DNA of 64,000 nucleotides, taken from contig JADJYW010000004.1 in NCBI GenBank assembly GCA_016719605.1, positions 434,001-498,000 on the forward strand, given 5' to 3'. The stretch comes from Lewinellaceae bacterium. Lineage in GTDB: Bacteria > Bacteroidota > Bacteroidia > Chitinophagales > Saprospiraceae. Of the stretch, positions 8,715 to 17,202 are shown one piece after another; positions within the stretch are counted from its first letter, which is position 1; each line of letters opens with the position of its first letter. The position numbers and the translations under genes are program-made. Under the pieces are notes generated by a model that saw only the letters and a program-made list of their open reading frames with translations, did no database searches and had not been told where the DNA came from.

Positions 8715-9434
8715 ATGTCGGAGACCCTGTCCATCGTCATACCCGCATACAACGAAGAGCGAACCATCCACCGGATTCTGGATAAAGTAAAAGCCGTAGC
8801 GCTCATCAACGGGATTCAAAAAGAGCTCATCATCACGAACGACTGCTCCAAAGATGATACTGCCGGTGCGATTCGGCGATACATGGAAGCAAACCCCTCG
8901 CTGAATATCCGCTACCAGGAGCACCAGGTGAACATGGGCAAGGGCGCTGCGTTGCACACCGGTATCCAGCACGCCACGGGGCAGTACATCATTATTCAGG
9001 ATGCTGATCTGGAATACGATCCGGCGGAATACAACATCTTGTTGCGGCCGATACTTGACGGGCATGCCGATGTCGTCTACGGCTCGCGTTTTATGGGCGG
9101 CCGCCCGCACCGCATTTTATTTTTCTGGCACAGTATCGGGAACAAGTTTTTGACCTTCGTTTCCAATATGTTTACCAACCTGAACCTGACGGATATGGAA
9201 ACCTGCTACAAACTCTTTCGGGCCGACACCCTGAAGGGATTGAATCTGCAGGAAAAACGCTTTGGTTTTGAGCCGGAGGTGACCGCAAAAATGAGTCGTG
9301 TGCCCGGTATTCGTATTTATGAAGTAGGCATATCCTATTACGGCCGTACGTATGCCGAAGGGAAAAAAATTGGAATGAAAGATGCGTTTCGCGCCATCTA
9401 CTGCATCCTGAAGTATAATTTTTGGGCGAAGTAG
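8715..9434 (+). CDS. Glycosyltransferase family 2 (dolichyl/polyprenyl-phosphate sugar synthase type)
   Basis: This 239-residue GT-A protein begins with SIVIPAYNEERTI (about residues 6-18). It has the nucleotide-binding NDCSKDDT (about 42-49), GKGAALHTGIQHATG and the metal-binding D-x-D (QDADLEYDP, about residues 95-103). The second half has GSRFMGG, the RFGFEPEVTAKMS block and the C-terminal ISYYGRTYAEGKKIGMKDAF typical of DPM1-like synthases. It has no C-terminal membrane helices, so it probably acts as a soluble or peripheral enzyme charging a polyprenyl phosphate with a sugar for cell-surface glycans. The exact sugar is unknown. Confidence 0.85.
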   Translation: MSETLSIVIPAYNEERTIHRILDKVKAVALINGIQKELIITNDCSKDDTAGAIRRYMEANPSLNIRYQEHQVNMGKGAALHTGIQHATGQYIIIQDADLEYDPAEYNILLRPILDGHADVVYGSRFMGGRPHRILFFWHSIGNKFLTFVSNMFTNLNLTDMETCYKLFRADTLKGLNLQEKRFGFEPEVTAKMSRVPGIRIYEVGISYYGRTYAEGKKIGMKDAFRAIYCILKYNFWAK

Positions 9435-9439
9435 ATGGG

Positions 9440-10135
9440 CTATCGGACGTTTGTCCGGCCAGCCACAAACCGGCAAAAATCCTCCGTCAGCAGCAGTGTT
9501 TTCCCTGCATAGTGTTTGCGCGGATGCAGGAGCCGCGCCATGGCTTTTGACACCTCGGGGTCCTTTTCCAGAAACGTCATGAGCGTACGCTGTACTTTGA
9601 AGTAGCGTCCCAGGTCATTTTGTTGGGGGATATCGCGTGCTTGAAAAAACGTCATGGCGTCGCGAAAGACTTCAAAATTATAGGGTGCGTAGTGTTCTGG
9701 ATACCGGAATGCCAGGTAGAGCGCGATCATACGGTAGTCGTCATGGTAATGGTTGTTTTCCACGGAGGTTGGGTGGGCGCGTTTGTAATCGCGCAGGAGG
9801 GTGTCGCAGCCAAACAGGAAGCGCCCGATGCGGGCCTCGATGTCGCGCGTTTCGTTGAACAGATCATCGAACATGGCGCGTACCGTGCGGGGTTCGAACC
9901 GCCAGAATTCCAGCATCATCCGTTTGGGGTACCACGCCTCGGTTTGCCACAGGCGCCGGGTCTCACTGTTCTGCAAGCTGCGATCAAACATGGATGCCGG
10001 ATCAGTATCCTCGGGGTTCCAGCAGGCCTGAAACTGCTGCACCGATTCCCACGTATACACAAAAGGATGGTGTCGCTGTTGCTGGAGCCACTGCTTGTAG
10101 TCGGTAATGGCTGTTTGTATTTTTGAAAGAACCAT
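9440..10135 (-). CDS. Conserved hypothetical protein (weak McrB N-terminal-like resemblance)
   Basis: This 231-residue soluble protein is rich in aromatic and charged residues. The middle segment, HYHDDYRMIALYLAFRYPEH, followed by a stretch about being in register with YAPYNFEVF, resembles the N-terminal region of some McrB-type AAA proteins in Bacteroidota. There is no P-loop or nuclease motif here. It is convergent with the GT2 gene (5 bp apart) and has its own upstream spacer. I would not assign a function. Confidence 0.5.
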   Translation of the reverse strand: MVLSKIQTAITDYKQWLQQQRHHPFVYTWESVQQFQACWNPEDTDPASMFDRSLQNSETRRLWQTEAWYPKRMMLEFWRFEPRTVRAMFDDLFNETRDIEARIGRFLFGCDTLLRDYKRAHPTSVENNHYHDDYRMIALYLAFRYPEHYAPYNFEVFRDAMTFFQARDIPQQNDLGRYFKVQRTLMTFLEKDPEVSKAMARLLHPRKHYAGKTLLLTEDFCRFVAGRTNVR

Positions 10136-10139
10136 TTAC

Positions 10140-10172
10140 GGTTTTGAGTTTTGAGTTTTGAGTTTTGAGTTG
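10140..10172. repeat. Tandem TTTTGAG heptamer repeat
   Basis: Four direct copies of the 7-mer GTTTTGA lie between two minus-strand genes. The same heptamer recurs at 13793-13840, 17181-17228 and near 49160, in two of these cases with a complementary arm. Confidence 0.75.
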
Positions 10173-10196
10173 CGCGTTTTTTTGCCTTTTGAAAAC

Positions 10197-11198
10197 CTAT
10201 TCCTCGAAATAAAACATACGTCCTTTGTCGGCTGCGATCCAGCCCTTGTTTCCCAGGACAAAAATGTCGGCTGCATCTGCCGAGGGAGGCAGGCCGCCAA
10301 GCGGGGTCCAGTCGGCGCCGCCGTTTTCGGTGCGCCAGAGCAGGCCGCTGTCCCCGACGAGATAACCTTTTTCTTCGGATGTGAACCAGACCGCCCGGAA
10401 GGGTTGGTTGCGCCGGCCGACGCTGCCGCCTGTTCGGATGGTGTGCCAGGTGCGGCCGTTGTCGGTAGTTTTCAGCAAAGTGCCGCTGCTACCGCAGATG
10501 TAGCCGGTAGTAGGGGAGGGGAAATGCACGGAACGAAAAAAATCATTGGTGTGCGGGAGCCGTTCCCACGAGCGGCCGCCATTGTCGGATCGGAGCACCC
10601 AACCCAATCCCGCGGCATGCGCGGTAAGCGAGTCGGACATCCACACGGCGCTGAGGGCATTGGGGAAATAGTGCAGGGTGTCCAATATCCAGATCGCTTC
10701 GGGGCCTAATTTGCGTGCTTGTCCGGTTTGGAAGCCCTCGCCGGCCACGATCACGCCGCAGTGCTCGTCCAAAAAAAAACACCCACGGTTCCAGGCGTAA
10801 TCCACCCGAAAAGGGTACCAGTGTGGTTCATTCGTCCAGCGCACGAGTGCAAGGCCGTCCATGCCGCAGGCGTATCCGCGTCCCGCAGCATCGAGCATGA
10901 CACACTCCAGCCGGTTGTTCACGACGGTGTCCGTTTGCCAGTTTTGGCCGCCATCGGTAGTGGAGAGCAGGATGCCGCGCTGAAAGGGCGTGCCGGCGGT
11001 AGCAAACCCGAGCAGGCTGTCGGCAAACCACACGGAGGTCATATCGTCGGAAACAGGCATGGTTAGTTCGCGGAAAACGGGCAGCGGAAGTGGGGCTTTT
11101 TGGCAGGCAGCGCAGAGCATGGCGACCGCCGCCGCCCGGAAGCAGGCTTGTGCATGGCGAAGCAGCGGTACCCCTGCTGGGGAGGTAATGTGGTGCAT
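10197..11198 (-). CDS. Ycf48/BNR-repeat beta-propeller lipoprotein
   Basis: This 333-residue protein starts MHHITSP and has a lipobox (AVAMLCAAC, about residues 25-33). The mature part repeats the S/T-x-D-x-G-x-x-W Asp-box motif: STTDGGQNWQ, RSDNGGRSWE, KTTDNGRTWH and RTENGGADWT. Between these lie W(F/M)xD-type strands such as SVWFADSLLGFATA. This is a Ycf48-like seven-bladed propeller anchored to a membrane. Family members assist assembly of membrane complexes in phototrophs, but in Bacteroidota their role is generally unknown. It is divergent from cvpA. Confidence 0.8.
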   Translation of the reverse strand: MHHITSPAGVPLLRHAQACFRAAAVAMLCAACQKAPLPLPVFRELTMPVSDDMTSVWFADSLLGFATAGTPFQRGILLSTTDGGQNWQTDTVVNNRLECVMLDAAGRGYACGMDGLALVRWTNEPHWYPFRVDYAWNRGCFFLDEHCGVIVAGEGFQTGQARKLGPEAIWILDTLHYFPNALSAVWMSDSLTAHAAGLGWVLRSDNGGRSWERLPHTNDFFRSVHFPSPTTGYICGSSGTLLKTTDNGRTWHTIRTGGSVGRRNQPFRAVWFTSEEKGYLVGDSGLLWRTENGGADWTPLGGLPPSADAADIFVLGNKGWIAADKGRMFYFEE

Positions 11199-11265
11199 CG
11201 TTGTATTTTGTTTCTGTTAATGCCCGGGATAAAAAAAGGGGATATTCCCGCTTTTAAAAAAAACC

Positions 11266-11273
11266 TACCTTTG
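11266..11273 (+). promoter_or_regulatory. Bacteroidota -7 promoter element (TACCTTTG)
   Basis: TACCTTTG fits TAnnTTTG and sits 58 bp before the cvpA start in an A/T-rich stretch, pointing in the right direction. Confidence 0.55.
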
Positions 11274-11331
11274 CATCGTTCTAACTCCTTCAAAAACAGG
11301 TTTCTAAATTCGGGTTTGCCGCTGCAAAAGT

Positions 11332-12012
11332 ATGCCAATAGACGTCATCTGCATGGTCGCGTTTTTTTATGGTTTCTGGAAAGGATTCAACCAGGGCATT
11401 ATCAGTACCGTGTTCAGCGTACTGGCCTATGTTTTCGGCATTGTGTTCGCCTTCAAGATGACCCCTACGGCGGCCAATATTTTGGAAAAACTGTTCAATA
11501 CCGACAATCCGATGATGTTTGTGGCGGCCTTTGTCGTCAATGTTGTGTTTCTGATGTTCATTATTCGTCAGGCAGCCAAGGGTTTTGAGGGTATGTTACA
11601 ATCGCTGCGTTTGAACCTGATCAACCAGGCCATTGGCGGGGCCATCATGGGTTTGGTGGGCGTACTCATTTTCAGCGTACTGGTTTGGTTTGGCGACAAG
11701 GCCGGTATGATCACCGAGCAAACCAGGCAGGAGTCGCGGACTTTCGCGCATCTCATTGAATTGCCGGGTAAAGCGAAGGTTGTTGCAGAACGGTTCAAAC
11801 CTTTTATTGTAGATGCGTGGGAAACCTCCGTTACCTGGATGGATCGCATCGAAGGTTATGGCGAACAAAAGACCGGAGTCAGTGGCGAGAGTCAGCCGCG
11901 TATTTACCAGATACCCGACGATGGCAGGCCAGGCATTGAGGGCGTTCCGACGGAGAGCCGTTCCGGCGGGCGACCAATCTACGAAGATACCGGCACCGGT
12001 ATCGAAGACTGA
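11332..12012 (+). CDS. CvpA family membrane protein
   Basis: This 226-residue protein has four hydrophobic segments in the first ~130 residues (MVAFFYGFWKGFNQGIISTV; VLAYVFGIVFAF; MMFVAAFVVNVVFLMFII; AIGGAIMGLVGVLIFSVLVW). The GFWKGFNQGII and NQAIGGAIMGLV blocks are characteristic of CvpA. A hydrophilic Pro/Gly-rich tail of ~70 residues follows. CvpA proteins are inner-membrane proteins tied to envelope homeostasis and colicin V secretion. The next gene begins 66 bp later. Confidence 0.85.
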   Translation: MPIDVICMVAFFYGFWKGFNQGIISTVFSVLAYVFGIVFAFKMTPTAANILEKLFNTDNPMMFVAAFVVNVVFLMFIIRQAAKGFEGMLQSLRLNLINQAIGGAIMGLVGVLIFSVLVWFGDKAGMITEQTRQESRTFAHLIELPGKAKVVAERFKPFIVDAWETSVTWMDRIEGYGEQKTGVSGESQPRIYQIPDDGRPGIEGVPTESRSGGRPIYEDTGTGIED

Positions 12013-12077
12013 TACCGGGCGATCTGGAATGGAGCACGCCTGCGATTTTTACATCCCTTTTAAATGAGTGCCTTGCC

Positions 12078-12668
12078 TTGACCGTACTGCTGCTGGACAA
12101 CTACGATTCGTTTACCTACAATCTGTACGACTACCTGCTTCAGGCGGGTGCGCACTGCACCGTGGTGCGTAATGATGCACCGGAACTGACCGCATTTGAC
12201 CCGCGGGATTTTGACGCGGTCGTGTTATCGCCCGGCCCCGGACGTCCGGAGGATGCCGGTCTGATGCCCGGTCTGATTGCGTCTTGGCATCATCGGCTGC
12301 CTATGCTGGGCGTATGCCTCGGGCATCAGGCGCTGGGCGCCTGTTTTGGCGCGCGGGTGGCGCGCGCGCGCATACCGATGCACGGGAAAACATCCGTTGT
12401 GCAGCACCAGGGGCACCCGTTGTTTACGGGCATACCGGTGCGTTTTTCGGTTATGCGCTATCATTCGCTTGTGGTGGATGACCTGGATGGCACCCTATTA
12501 GATTGTATCGCCTACACCGAAGATGGTACGGTCATGGCCTTTGCGCATCGGTATTTGCCGTTGCTGGGAGTCCAGTTTCACCCGGAATCCATCCTGACCG
12601 AGCATGGCCTTCAACTGCTAAAAAACTGGCTGACTACTATTTCGTATCGGAGGGAAGGCTCTTTTTGA
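12078..12668 (+). CDS. Glutamine amidotransferase, TrpG/PabA type
   Basis: This 196-residue class I amidotransferase supplies ammonia from glutamine to anthranilate synthase or aminodeoxychorismate synthase. The start is TTG at 12078, giving VLLLDNYDSFTYNLYDYL, the family's N-terminus; no ATG fits. The triad is visible: Cys in GVCLGHQALG (about residue 77), and His and Glu in GVQFHPESILTEHG (about residues 168-170). The oxyanion SPGPGRPEDAG is present. The partner synthase (TrpE or PabB) is not in the window, so trpG versus pabA cannot be settled. Confidence 0.85.
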   Translation: MTVLLLDNYDSFTYNLYDYLLQAGAHCTVVRNDAPELTAFDPRDFDAVVLSPGPGRPEDAGLMPGLIASWHHRLPMLGVCLGHQALGACFGARVARARIPMHGKTSVVQHQGHPLFTGIPVRFSVMRYHSLVVDDLDGTLLDCIAYTEDGTVMAFAHRYLPLLGVQFHPESILTEHGLQLLKNWLTTISYRREGSF

Positions 12669-12693
12669 AAAATAGAGGCAGACTCCGCCCTGC

Positions 12694-13353
12694 CTACAGG
12701 TTTTGAGTATCTGATTCATGCTCTTTCCGCCGTACCAGCATCAGCCCGTCCCGCAGGGGGAGCAGCACGTTCTCTACCCGATCATCGGCTTGCACCATGG
12801 CATTGAAATCTCGGAGTGCCTGAGCAGAGGCGTCTTTGTCATTTTGTGCGACTTTCCCGTCCCAGAGTACGTTGTCGGCCAAAAGGAAACCTCCTGGCCG
12901 AAGTTTGGGCAAGGCGAGGTGATAGTGCGCGGAGTAGTCCATTTTGCCGGCATCGAGGAATACCAGGTCGAATACTTCGTCCAGCGCCGGGACGACTGCG
13001 CTTGCATCGCCCAGGTGCAGCACGATCTGGTGCTCCAGTCCAGCCAGCCGAATATACCTGTTAATTATAGGTGCCAGTTCGTCATTTGCCTCGACGGTGT
13101 GCAACTGCCCGTCGGTTGTCAGACCCTGAGCCAGACAGATGGCGCTGTAACCGGTGAATGTGCCAATTTCGAGAATACGCCGCGGGCGGATCATTTGACT
13201 GATCATTTTAAGGAACATTCCCTGAAAAGATCCCGACAGCATCTGTGGTTGCAGCGTTTGGAGATGCGTATCGCGTTCCAATTCGTACAGCAGCGGATTG
13301 GGTGAAGTGCTGTGTTGGAGGCAGTATTGCTGTTGTTTGTCTTCAGTAGCCAT
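12694..13353 (-). CDS. O-methyltransferase (family 3, catechol-type)
   Basis: This 219-residue SAM-dependent methyltransferase starts at the ATG ending at 13353 (MATEDKQQQYC). Motif I is ILEIGTFTGYSAICLAQG (about residues 61-78). The acidic motif is LHTVEAND, and metal/SAM residues are in VFDLVFLDAGKMDYSAHYH. The later motif is GGFLLADNVLWDGKVA. These are the features of the divalent-metal-dependent O-methyltransferases related to catechol and caffeoyl-CoA methyltransferases. The substrate is unknown. It converges with the amidotransferase gene. Confidence 0.87.
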   Translation of the reverse strand: MATEDKQQQYCLQHSTSPNPLLYELERDTHLQTLQPQMLSGSFQGMFLKMISQMIRPRRILEIGTFTGYSAICLAQGLTTDGQLHTVEANDELAPIINRYIRLAGLEHQIVLHLGDASAVVPALDEVFDLVFLDAGKMDYSAHYHLALPKLRPGGFLLADNVLWDGKVAQNDKDASAQALRDFNAMVQADDRVENVLLPLRDGLMLVRRKEHESDTQNL

Positions 13354-13465
13354 GAAAATCGGGTTAATGATCCGTGCGGTCAGGTTAGATTCCTGCAAAA
13401 AAAGTGCATTCCGAAGTTAGTGGAGTTTTTTTTAAAAAAACTTTTTCGCTTTTGGTGAAAGGCAT

Positions 13466-13473
13466 TACCTTTG
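13466..13473 (+). promoter_or_regulatory. Bacteroidota -7 promoter element upstream of the tRNA-tuf cluster
   Basis: TACCTTTG matches TAnnTTTG and lies 97 bp before the first tRNA. It is the only strong candidate between the divergent methyltransferase gene and the cluster. Confidence 0.55.
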
Positions 13474-13569
13474 CACACGCTTTTCGGAAGGGGTTGTTTT
13501 TTGGGAGAAAAGTGATGTTCTTTGAAGACAAATCCTCGTTTTGAGACTTCTGTGGAGTAGAAATGATCG

Positions 13570-13641
13570 GCCAGTGTAGCTCAGTGGTAGAGCAGCTGAT
13601 TTGTAATCAGCTGGTCGGGGGTTCGAATCCCTCCACTGGCT
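13570..13641 (+). tRNA. tRNA-Thr (TGT)
   Basis: A full cloverleaf of 72 bases. Acceptor GCCAGTG pairs with CACTGGC, the D-arm is GCTC/GAGC, the anticodon loop is TTTGTAA (anticodon TGT) and the T-loop is TTCGAAT. It is first in a Thr-Tyr-Gly-Thr-tuf order, the same as the E. coli thrU-tyrU-glyT-thrT-tufB cluster. Confidence 0.95.
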
Positions 13642-13703
13642 CTGATTTAGTTAATTACGTTGTTTCAATAATCTGATCAACCAGGGAACAGACAACAAAA
13701 AGA

Positions 13704-13787
13704 GGGGGTGCCCCGGAGTTGGAGAGCCGGGCCAGACTGTAAATCTGGTGCTTCACTGCTGAGTAGGTTCGAATCCCACCACCCCAC
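13704..13787 (+). tRNA. tRNA-Tyr (GTA)
   Basis: A class II tRNA with a long variable arm. The anticodon stem CCAGA/TCTGG encloses CTGTAAA (anticodon GTA), and the T-loop is TTCGAAT. The first acceptor pair (G-A) and one T-stem pair (A-C) look mismatched, possibly through base errors. Confidence 0.9.
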
Positions 13788-13792
13788 ATGAC

Positions 13793-13840
13793 AGTTTTGA
13801 GTTTCGAGTTTTGAGTTTCGAGTAGTTTTCTCTCAAAACT
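13793..13840. repeat. TTTTGAG/TTTCGAG repeats with complementary arm
   Basis: AGTTTTGAG at 13793-13801 and further TTTCGAG/TTTTGAG copies are followed by CTCAAAACT at 13832-13840, giving a hairpin between the Tyr and Gly tRNAs. Confidence 0.7.
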
Positions 13841-13845
13841 ATTTC

Positions 13846-13918
13846 GCGGTGGTAGCTCAGTTGGTAGAGCGTCAGCCTTCCAAGCTGAATGTCGCGAGTT
13901 CGAATCTCGTCCGCCGCT
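13846..13918 (+). tRNA. tRNA-Gly (TCC)
   Basis: Acceptor GCGGTGG pairs with CCGCCGC (one G-T pair). The anticodon stem TCAGC/GCTGA encloses CTTCCAA, anticodon TCC, and the T-arm is GCGAG/CTCGT with loop TTCGAAT. Confidence 0.94.
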
Positions 13919-14012
13919 CCAAGCCAGGCAAAATCTGGTGGTCAATTTTTAGTAAGACTTGAAATTATCTGGCTTACAATAGTTGGCTGAAAGTCTGCGA
14001 GAAAAGATTTAA

Positions 14013-14084
<72 letters not shown>

Positions 14085-14096
14085 CGAAAAAATTAA

Positions 14097-14172
14097 GACG
14101 TTGTAGCTCAATGGTAGAGCAAGCCTGTTCAAAAAACGGGTAAAGGTGTGGGTTCGATTCCCATTAACGGCA
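14097..14172 (+). pseudogene. Degenerate tRNA-like sequence
   Basis: It has a tRNA-like 5' half (GACGTTGTAGCTCAATGGTA) and a T-arm (GTGGG TTCGATT CCCAT) followed by TAACGGC. The acceptor stem is imperfect (A-G mismatch, G-T pair). The anticodon region is abnormal. It is four bases longer than in the neighbouring tRNA-Thr, and the only stable stem (CCTGT/ACGGG) leaves the loop TCAAAAA without a U at position 33. It looks like a decayed copy of the adjacent tRNA-Thr, or a tRNA damaged by an error in the A-run. Confidence 0.6.
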
Positions 14173-14282
14173 CAAACGGTGTGATAACAGGATAGTTGAT
14201 CCTTGCGCTTGGCTTGAATCCCCTGGTTGTCACATTATCACATTAACAAGTTATCCTTCAACAAATTATTTAGTCTGAACCA

Positions 14283-15476
14283 ATGGCAAAAGAGACATTT
14301 GCACGCACCAAGCCGCACGTCAACATCGGTACGATCGGCCACGTTGACCACGGTAAGACTACCCTGACTGCAGCAATTACCTATGTTCTTGCCAGCAAGG
14401 GTTTGGCCAAGAAAACGGACTATGCGTCCATTGACGCTGCACCCGAAGAAAAAGAGCGTGGTATTACGATCAACACTGCTCACGTAGAATATGAAACGGA
14501 AAAGCGCCACTATGCACACGTGGACTGTCCGGGTCACGCCGACTATGTGAAAAACATGATTACCGGCGCCGCTCAGATGGACGGTGCTATTCTGGTGGTG
14601 GCTGCAACCGACGGCCCCATGCCGCAAACCCGTGAACACATTCTGTTGGCCCGTCAGGTGGGTGTTCCGCAGATCGTGGTCTTCATGAACAAAGTTGACC
14701 TCGTTGATGACGAGGAAATGCTCGAACTCGTGGACATGGAAGTACGGGAACTGCTGAGCTCCTATAAGTTCGATGGCGACAACGCCAGCGTGATCAAGGG
14801 TTCCGCTCTTAAGGCACTTGAGGGTGACGCCGATGCAGTGGCCGGTATCCAGGCACTTATGGATGCTTGCGACAAGGATATTCCGGAGCCTGCCCGTGAA
14901 ACGGACAAGCCTTTCCTGATGCCGGTTGAAGACGTGTTCACGATTACAGGACGTGGTACTGTTGCCACTGGCCGTATTGAGCGCGGTGTGATCAACGTGA
15001 ACGACAAAGTAGAAATCATCGGTATGATGAAAGAAGGCGAGAAGCCTCTGGAGTCTACCATAACGGGTGTAGAAATGTTCCGCAAATTGCTTGATCGTGG
15101 CGAAGCCGGTGACAACGCCGGCCTGCTGCTTCGTGGCATTGACAAAGAGCAAATCAAGCGCGGCATGGTTATCATCAAGCCGGGAAGCGTAAAACCGCAC
15201 AAAAAATTTAAGTGCTCGGTTTATGTGCTTTCCAAAGAAGAAGGTGGTCGTCATACGCCATTTTTCAATGGCTATCGCCCGCAGTTCTACTTCCGTACCA
15301 CAGACGTTACAGGTGACGTGAAGTTGCCCGCCAATATCGAGATGGTTATGCCGGGAGACAACATCGAATTCGAAGTGACGCTCCACAGCACAATCGCACT
15401 TGAGCAAGGTCTTCGCTTCGCTATTCGCGAAGGTGGCCGTACGGTTGGCGCCGGTCAGGTTACAGAAATTCTGTAG
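14283..15476 (+). CDS. tuf: Translation elongation factor Tu
   Basis: This 397-residue GTPase delivers aminoacyl-tRNA to the ribosome. G1 is GHVDHGKT (about residues 19-26), switch II is DCPGHADYVKNMITGAAQMD and G4 is NKVDL (about residues 138-142). Domains 2 and 3 follow (TGRGTVATGRIERG; GDNAGLLLRGIDKEQIKRGM) up to REGGRTVGAGQVTEIL. The gene is full length and intact. It follows the tRNA cluster, so it probably shares the tRNA transcript. A repeat hairpin lies just after its stop. Confidence 0.98.
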   Translation: MAKETFARTKPHVNIGTIGHVDHGKTTLTAAITYVLASKGLAKKTDYASIDAAPEEKERGITINTAHVEYETEKRHYAHVDCPGHADYVKNMITGAAQMDGAILVVAATDGPMPQTREHILLARQVGVPQIVVFMNKVDLVDDEEMLELVDMEVRELLSSYKFDGDNASVIKGSALKALEGDADAVAGIQALMDACDKDIPEPARETDKPFLMPVEDVFTITGRGTVATGRIERGVINVNDKVEIIGMMKEGEKPLESTITGVEMFRKLLDRGEAGDNAGLLLRGIDKEQIKRGMVIIKPGSVKPHKKFKCSVYVLSKEEGGRHTPFFNGYRPQFYFRTTDVTGDVKLPANIEMVMPGDNIEFEVTLHSTIALEQGLRFAIREGGRTVGAGQVTEIL

Positions 15477-15504
15477 TCTTGCATTAGTGTAAGAGTTTAG
15501 TGAT

Positions 15505-15567
15505 GAATGATGAATGATGGATACCGCATTTATACTGCCGGTTGAAAAAATTCATCATTCATCATTC
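15505..15567. repeat. GAATGATG repeat hairpin after tuf
   Basis: GAATGATGAATGATG at 15505-15519 pairs perfectly with the complementary arm in 15551-15567 across a 31-base loop. It could end or protect the tuf transcript before tRNA-Trp. Confidence 0.65.
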
Positions 15568-15579
15568 CTTATTTAAAAA

Positions 15580-15652
15580 AGGGGCATAGCTCAATTGGTA
15601 GAGTGGCGGTCTCCAAAACCGCAGGCTGCGGGTTCGAGCCCTGCTGCCCCTG
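15580..15652 (+). tRNA. tRNA-Trp (CCA)
   Basis: Acceptor AGGGGCA pairs with TGCCCCT. The anticodon stem GCGGT/ACCGC encloses CTCCAAA (anticodon CCA), and the T-loop is TTCGAGC. Position between tuf and secE is the common bacterial arrangement. Confidence 0.96.
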
Positions 15653-15798
15653 CAAAAGATCAGATCATCTCACGCCTTGCATGCCGATAGTCAGGCATAT
15701 TTCGTCGGCCCGCATTGGAGGTCCGCGAATTTTTTTTTCAAAGCCACAAGGTATATCTCCCAGAGGCTAAATAAGAAAACGATCAACAAATATCAGTA

Positions 15799-15996
15799 AT
15801 GGAGAGAATTACGCTATACCTGAAAGAAAGTTACCACGAGCTGATGCAAAATGTTTCCTGGCCCACATGGGCGCAGTTGCAGGAAAGCACAATCGTGGTT
15901 TTGGTCACCTCTGTGATACTGGCTTTGCTTGTGTTCGTCATGGATGTAGCATGCAGTGTCGTGTTCAAAAACATTTACGGGGTCTGGGGAGCCTAA
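15799..15996 (+). CDS. secE: Preprotein translocase subunit SecE
   Basis: This 65-residue protein is the short bacterial SecE, the clamp of the SecYEG channel. The amphipathic N-terminal part, YLKESYHELMQNVSWPTWAQ, matches the family. A single transmembrane helix follows (STIVVLVTSVILALLVFVMD, about residues 30-49). It is followed by nusG after 43 bp, as in most bacteria. Confidence 0.94.
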   Translation: MERITLYLKESYHELMQNVSWPTWAQLQESTIVVLVTSVILALLVFVMDVACSVVFKNIYGVWGA

Positions 15997-16039
15997 AACA
16001 GGCAATGCTGTTCCGTTTTTACCCCCGTCCAAAAAGTTT

Positions 16040-16621
16040 ATGAGCAAAGAAAAAGAAACGACTTCAACACCAGGAGTCGAGGAAAAAAAATGGTATTCAC
16101 TCCGGGTCATTAGTGGCAAGGAGAAAAAGATCAAGGAACGTATTGATCTGGAAATAGACCGCTCCAATTGGAAGGACTTCATATTTCAGGTGATCGTTCC
16201 AACAGAAAAAGTATATAAAATCCGAAACGGCAAAAAAGTTGCCCAGGAACGAAATCTGCTTCCCGGCTACATTCTTGTCGAAGCATTCGGAAACCGGCTC
16301 AATGGCGATGTCGCCAAGATGATTAGTGATATGCCTAATGTCATCCATTTTTTGGGCAAAGAAATGCCTATACCGATGACGCAAACAGAGGCCAATCGTT
16401 TGCTGGGTAAAGTAGATGATAGTAAAGAGGTGGGTGAGACTATGGCGGAGCCATTCTTAGTTGGTGAAACAGTGAAAATCATTGATGGCCCCTTTGCCGA
16501 TTTCGTAGGCGATATTCAGGAGGTCAATGAAGAGAAGAAGAAGGTGAAGGTGATCGTCAAGATTTTTGGCCGCGGCACCGAAGTAGAATTGAGCTTTATG
16601 CAGGTAGATAAAATCAGTTGA
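16040..16621 (+). CDS. nusG: Transcription termination/antitermination factor NusG
   Basis: This 193-residue protein starts at ATG 16040 (MSKEKETTSTPG). The NGN domain begins KKWYSLRVISGKEKKIKERI and includes RNLLPGYILVEA. The C-terminal KOW domain has GETVKIIDGPFADFVGDIQE. NusG binds the RNA polymerase clamp and couples it to Rho or the ribosome. The gene is intact and in its conserved place between secE and rplK. Confidence 0.96.
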   Translation: MSKEKETTSTPGVEEKKWYSLRVISGKEKKIKERIDLEIDRSNWKDFIFQVIVPTEKVYKIRNGKKVAQERNLLPGYILVEAFGNRLNGDVAKMISDMPNVIHFLGKEMPIPMTQTEANRLLGKVDDSKEVGETMAEPFLVGETVKIIDGPFADFVGDIQEVNEEKKKVKVIVKIFGRGTEVELSFMQVDKIS

Positions 16622-16729
16622 GTTTGATCCCGATGTCCGCTTCTCCCGGACACGCTTCCATCGAAAAAAACTCGGCGATCCATATTTTTCAACGTTTAGA
16701 GAATGCTGTTTTATTAACAAGCTGATCCA

Positions 16730-17179
16730 ATGGCAAAAGAAGTAGACATTTATATCAAACTCCAGGTAAAAGGCGGCCAAGCTAACCCGGCCCCTCCGAT
16801 CGGTCCGGCCTTCGGTTCCAAGGGGGTTAATATCATGGAATTCTGCAAGCGCTTTAATGCGCAAACGCAAGAACAGATAGGGAAGATATTGCCGGTAGTC
16901 ATCTCGGTTTACAAAGACAAAACATTTGACTTTGTTATCAAGACTCCGCCCGCAGCCATCCAACTCTTTGAGGCAGTCAAATTGCAACCTGGCAAAGGCT
17001 CTCCAGAGCCTAACCGTAAAAAAATAGGCTCGGTCTCCTGGGATCAAGTTCGTGCGATTGCTCAGGACAAAATGCCTGACCTGAACTGTTTCACTATCGA
17101 ATCCGCTATGAAAATGGTGGCCGGTACAGCCCGCAGCATGGGTATCACCGTCGAGGGCACAGCCCCTTGGGGAAATTAA
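16730..17179 (+). CDS. rplK: 50S ribosomal protein L11
   Basis: This 149-residue protein is full length. The N-terminal KLQVKGGQANPAPPIGPAFG is diagnostic, as is the RNA-binding C-terminal domain up to MGITVEGTAPWGN. It is part of the GTPase-associated centre of the 50S subunit. Two small hairpins separate it from rplA. Confidence 0.97.
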   Translation: MAKEVDIYIKLQVKGGQANPAPPIGPAFGSKGVNIMEFCKRFNAQTQEQIGKILPVVISVYKDKTFDFVIKTPPAAIQLFEAVKLQPGKGSPEPNRKKIGSVSWDQVRAIAQDKMPDLNCFTIESAMKMVAGTARSMGITVEGTAPWGN

Positions 17180-17202
17180 TAGTTTTGAGTTTTGAGTTTT
17201 AA

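Noticed and set aside
14238..15407. Long open frame on the minus strand opposite tuf
   Set aside because: It mirrors the highly biased codon use of tuf; the translation has no recognisable domain and tuf is certain.
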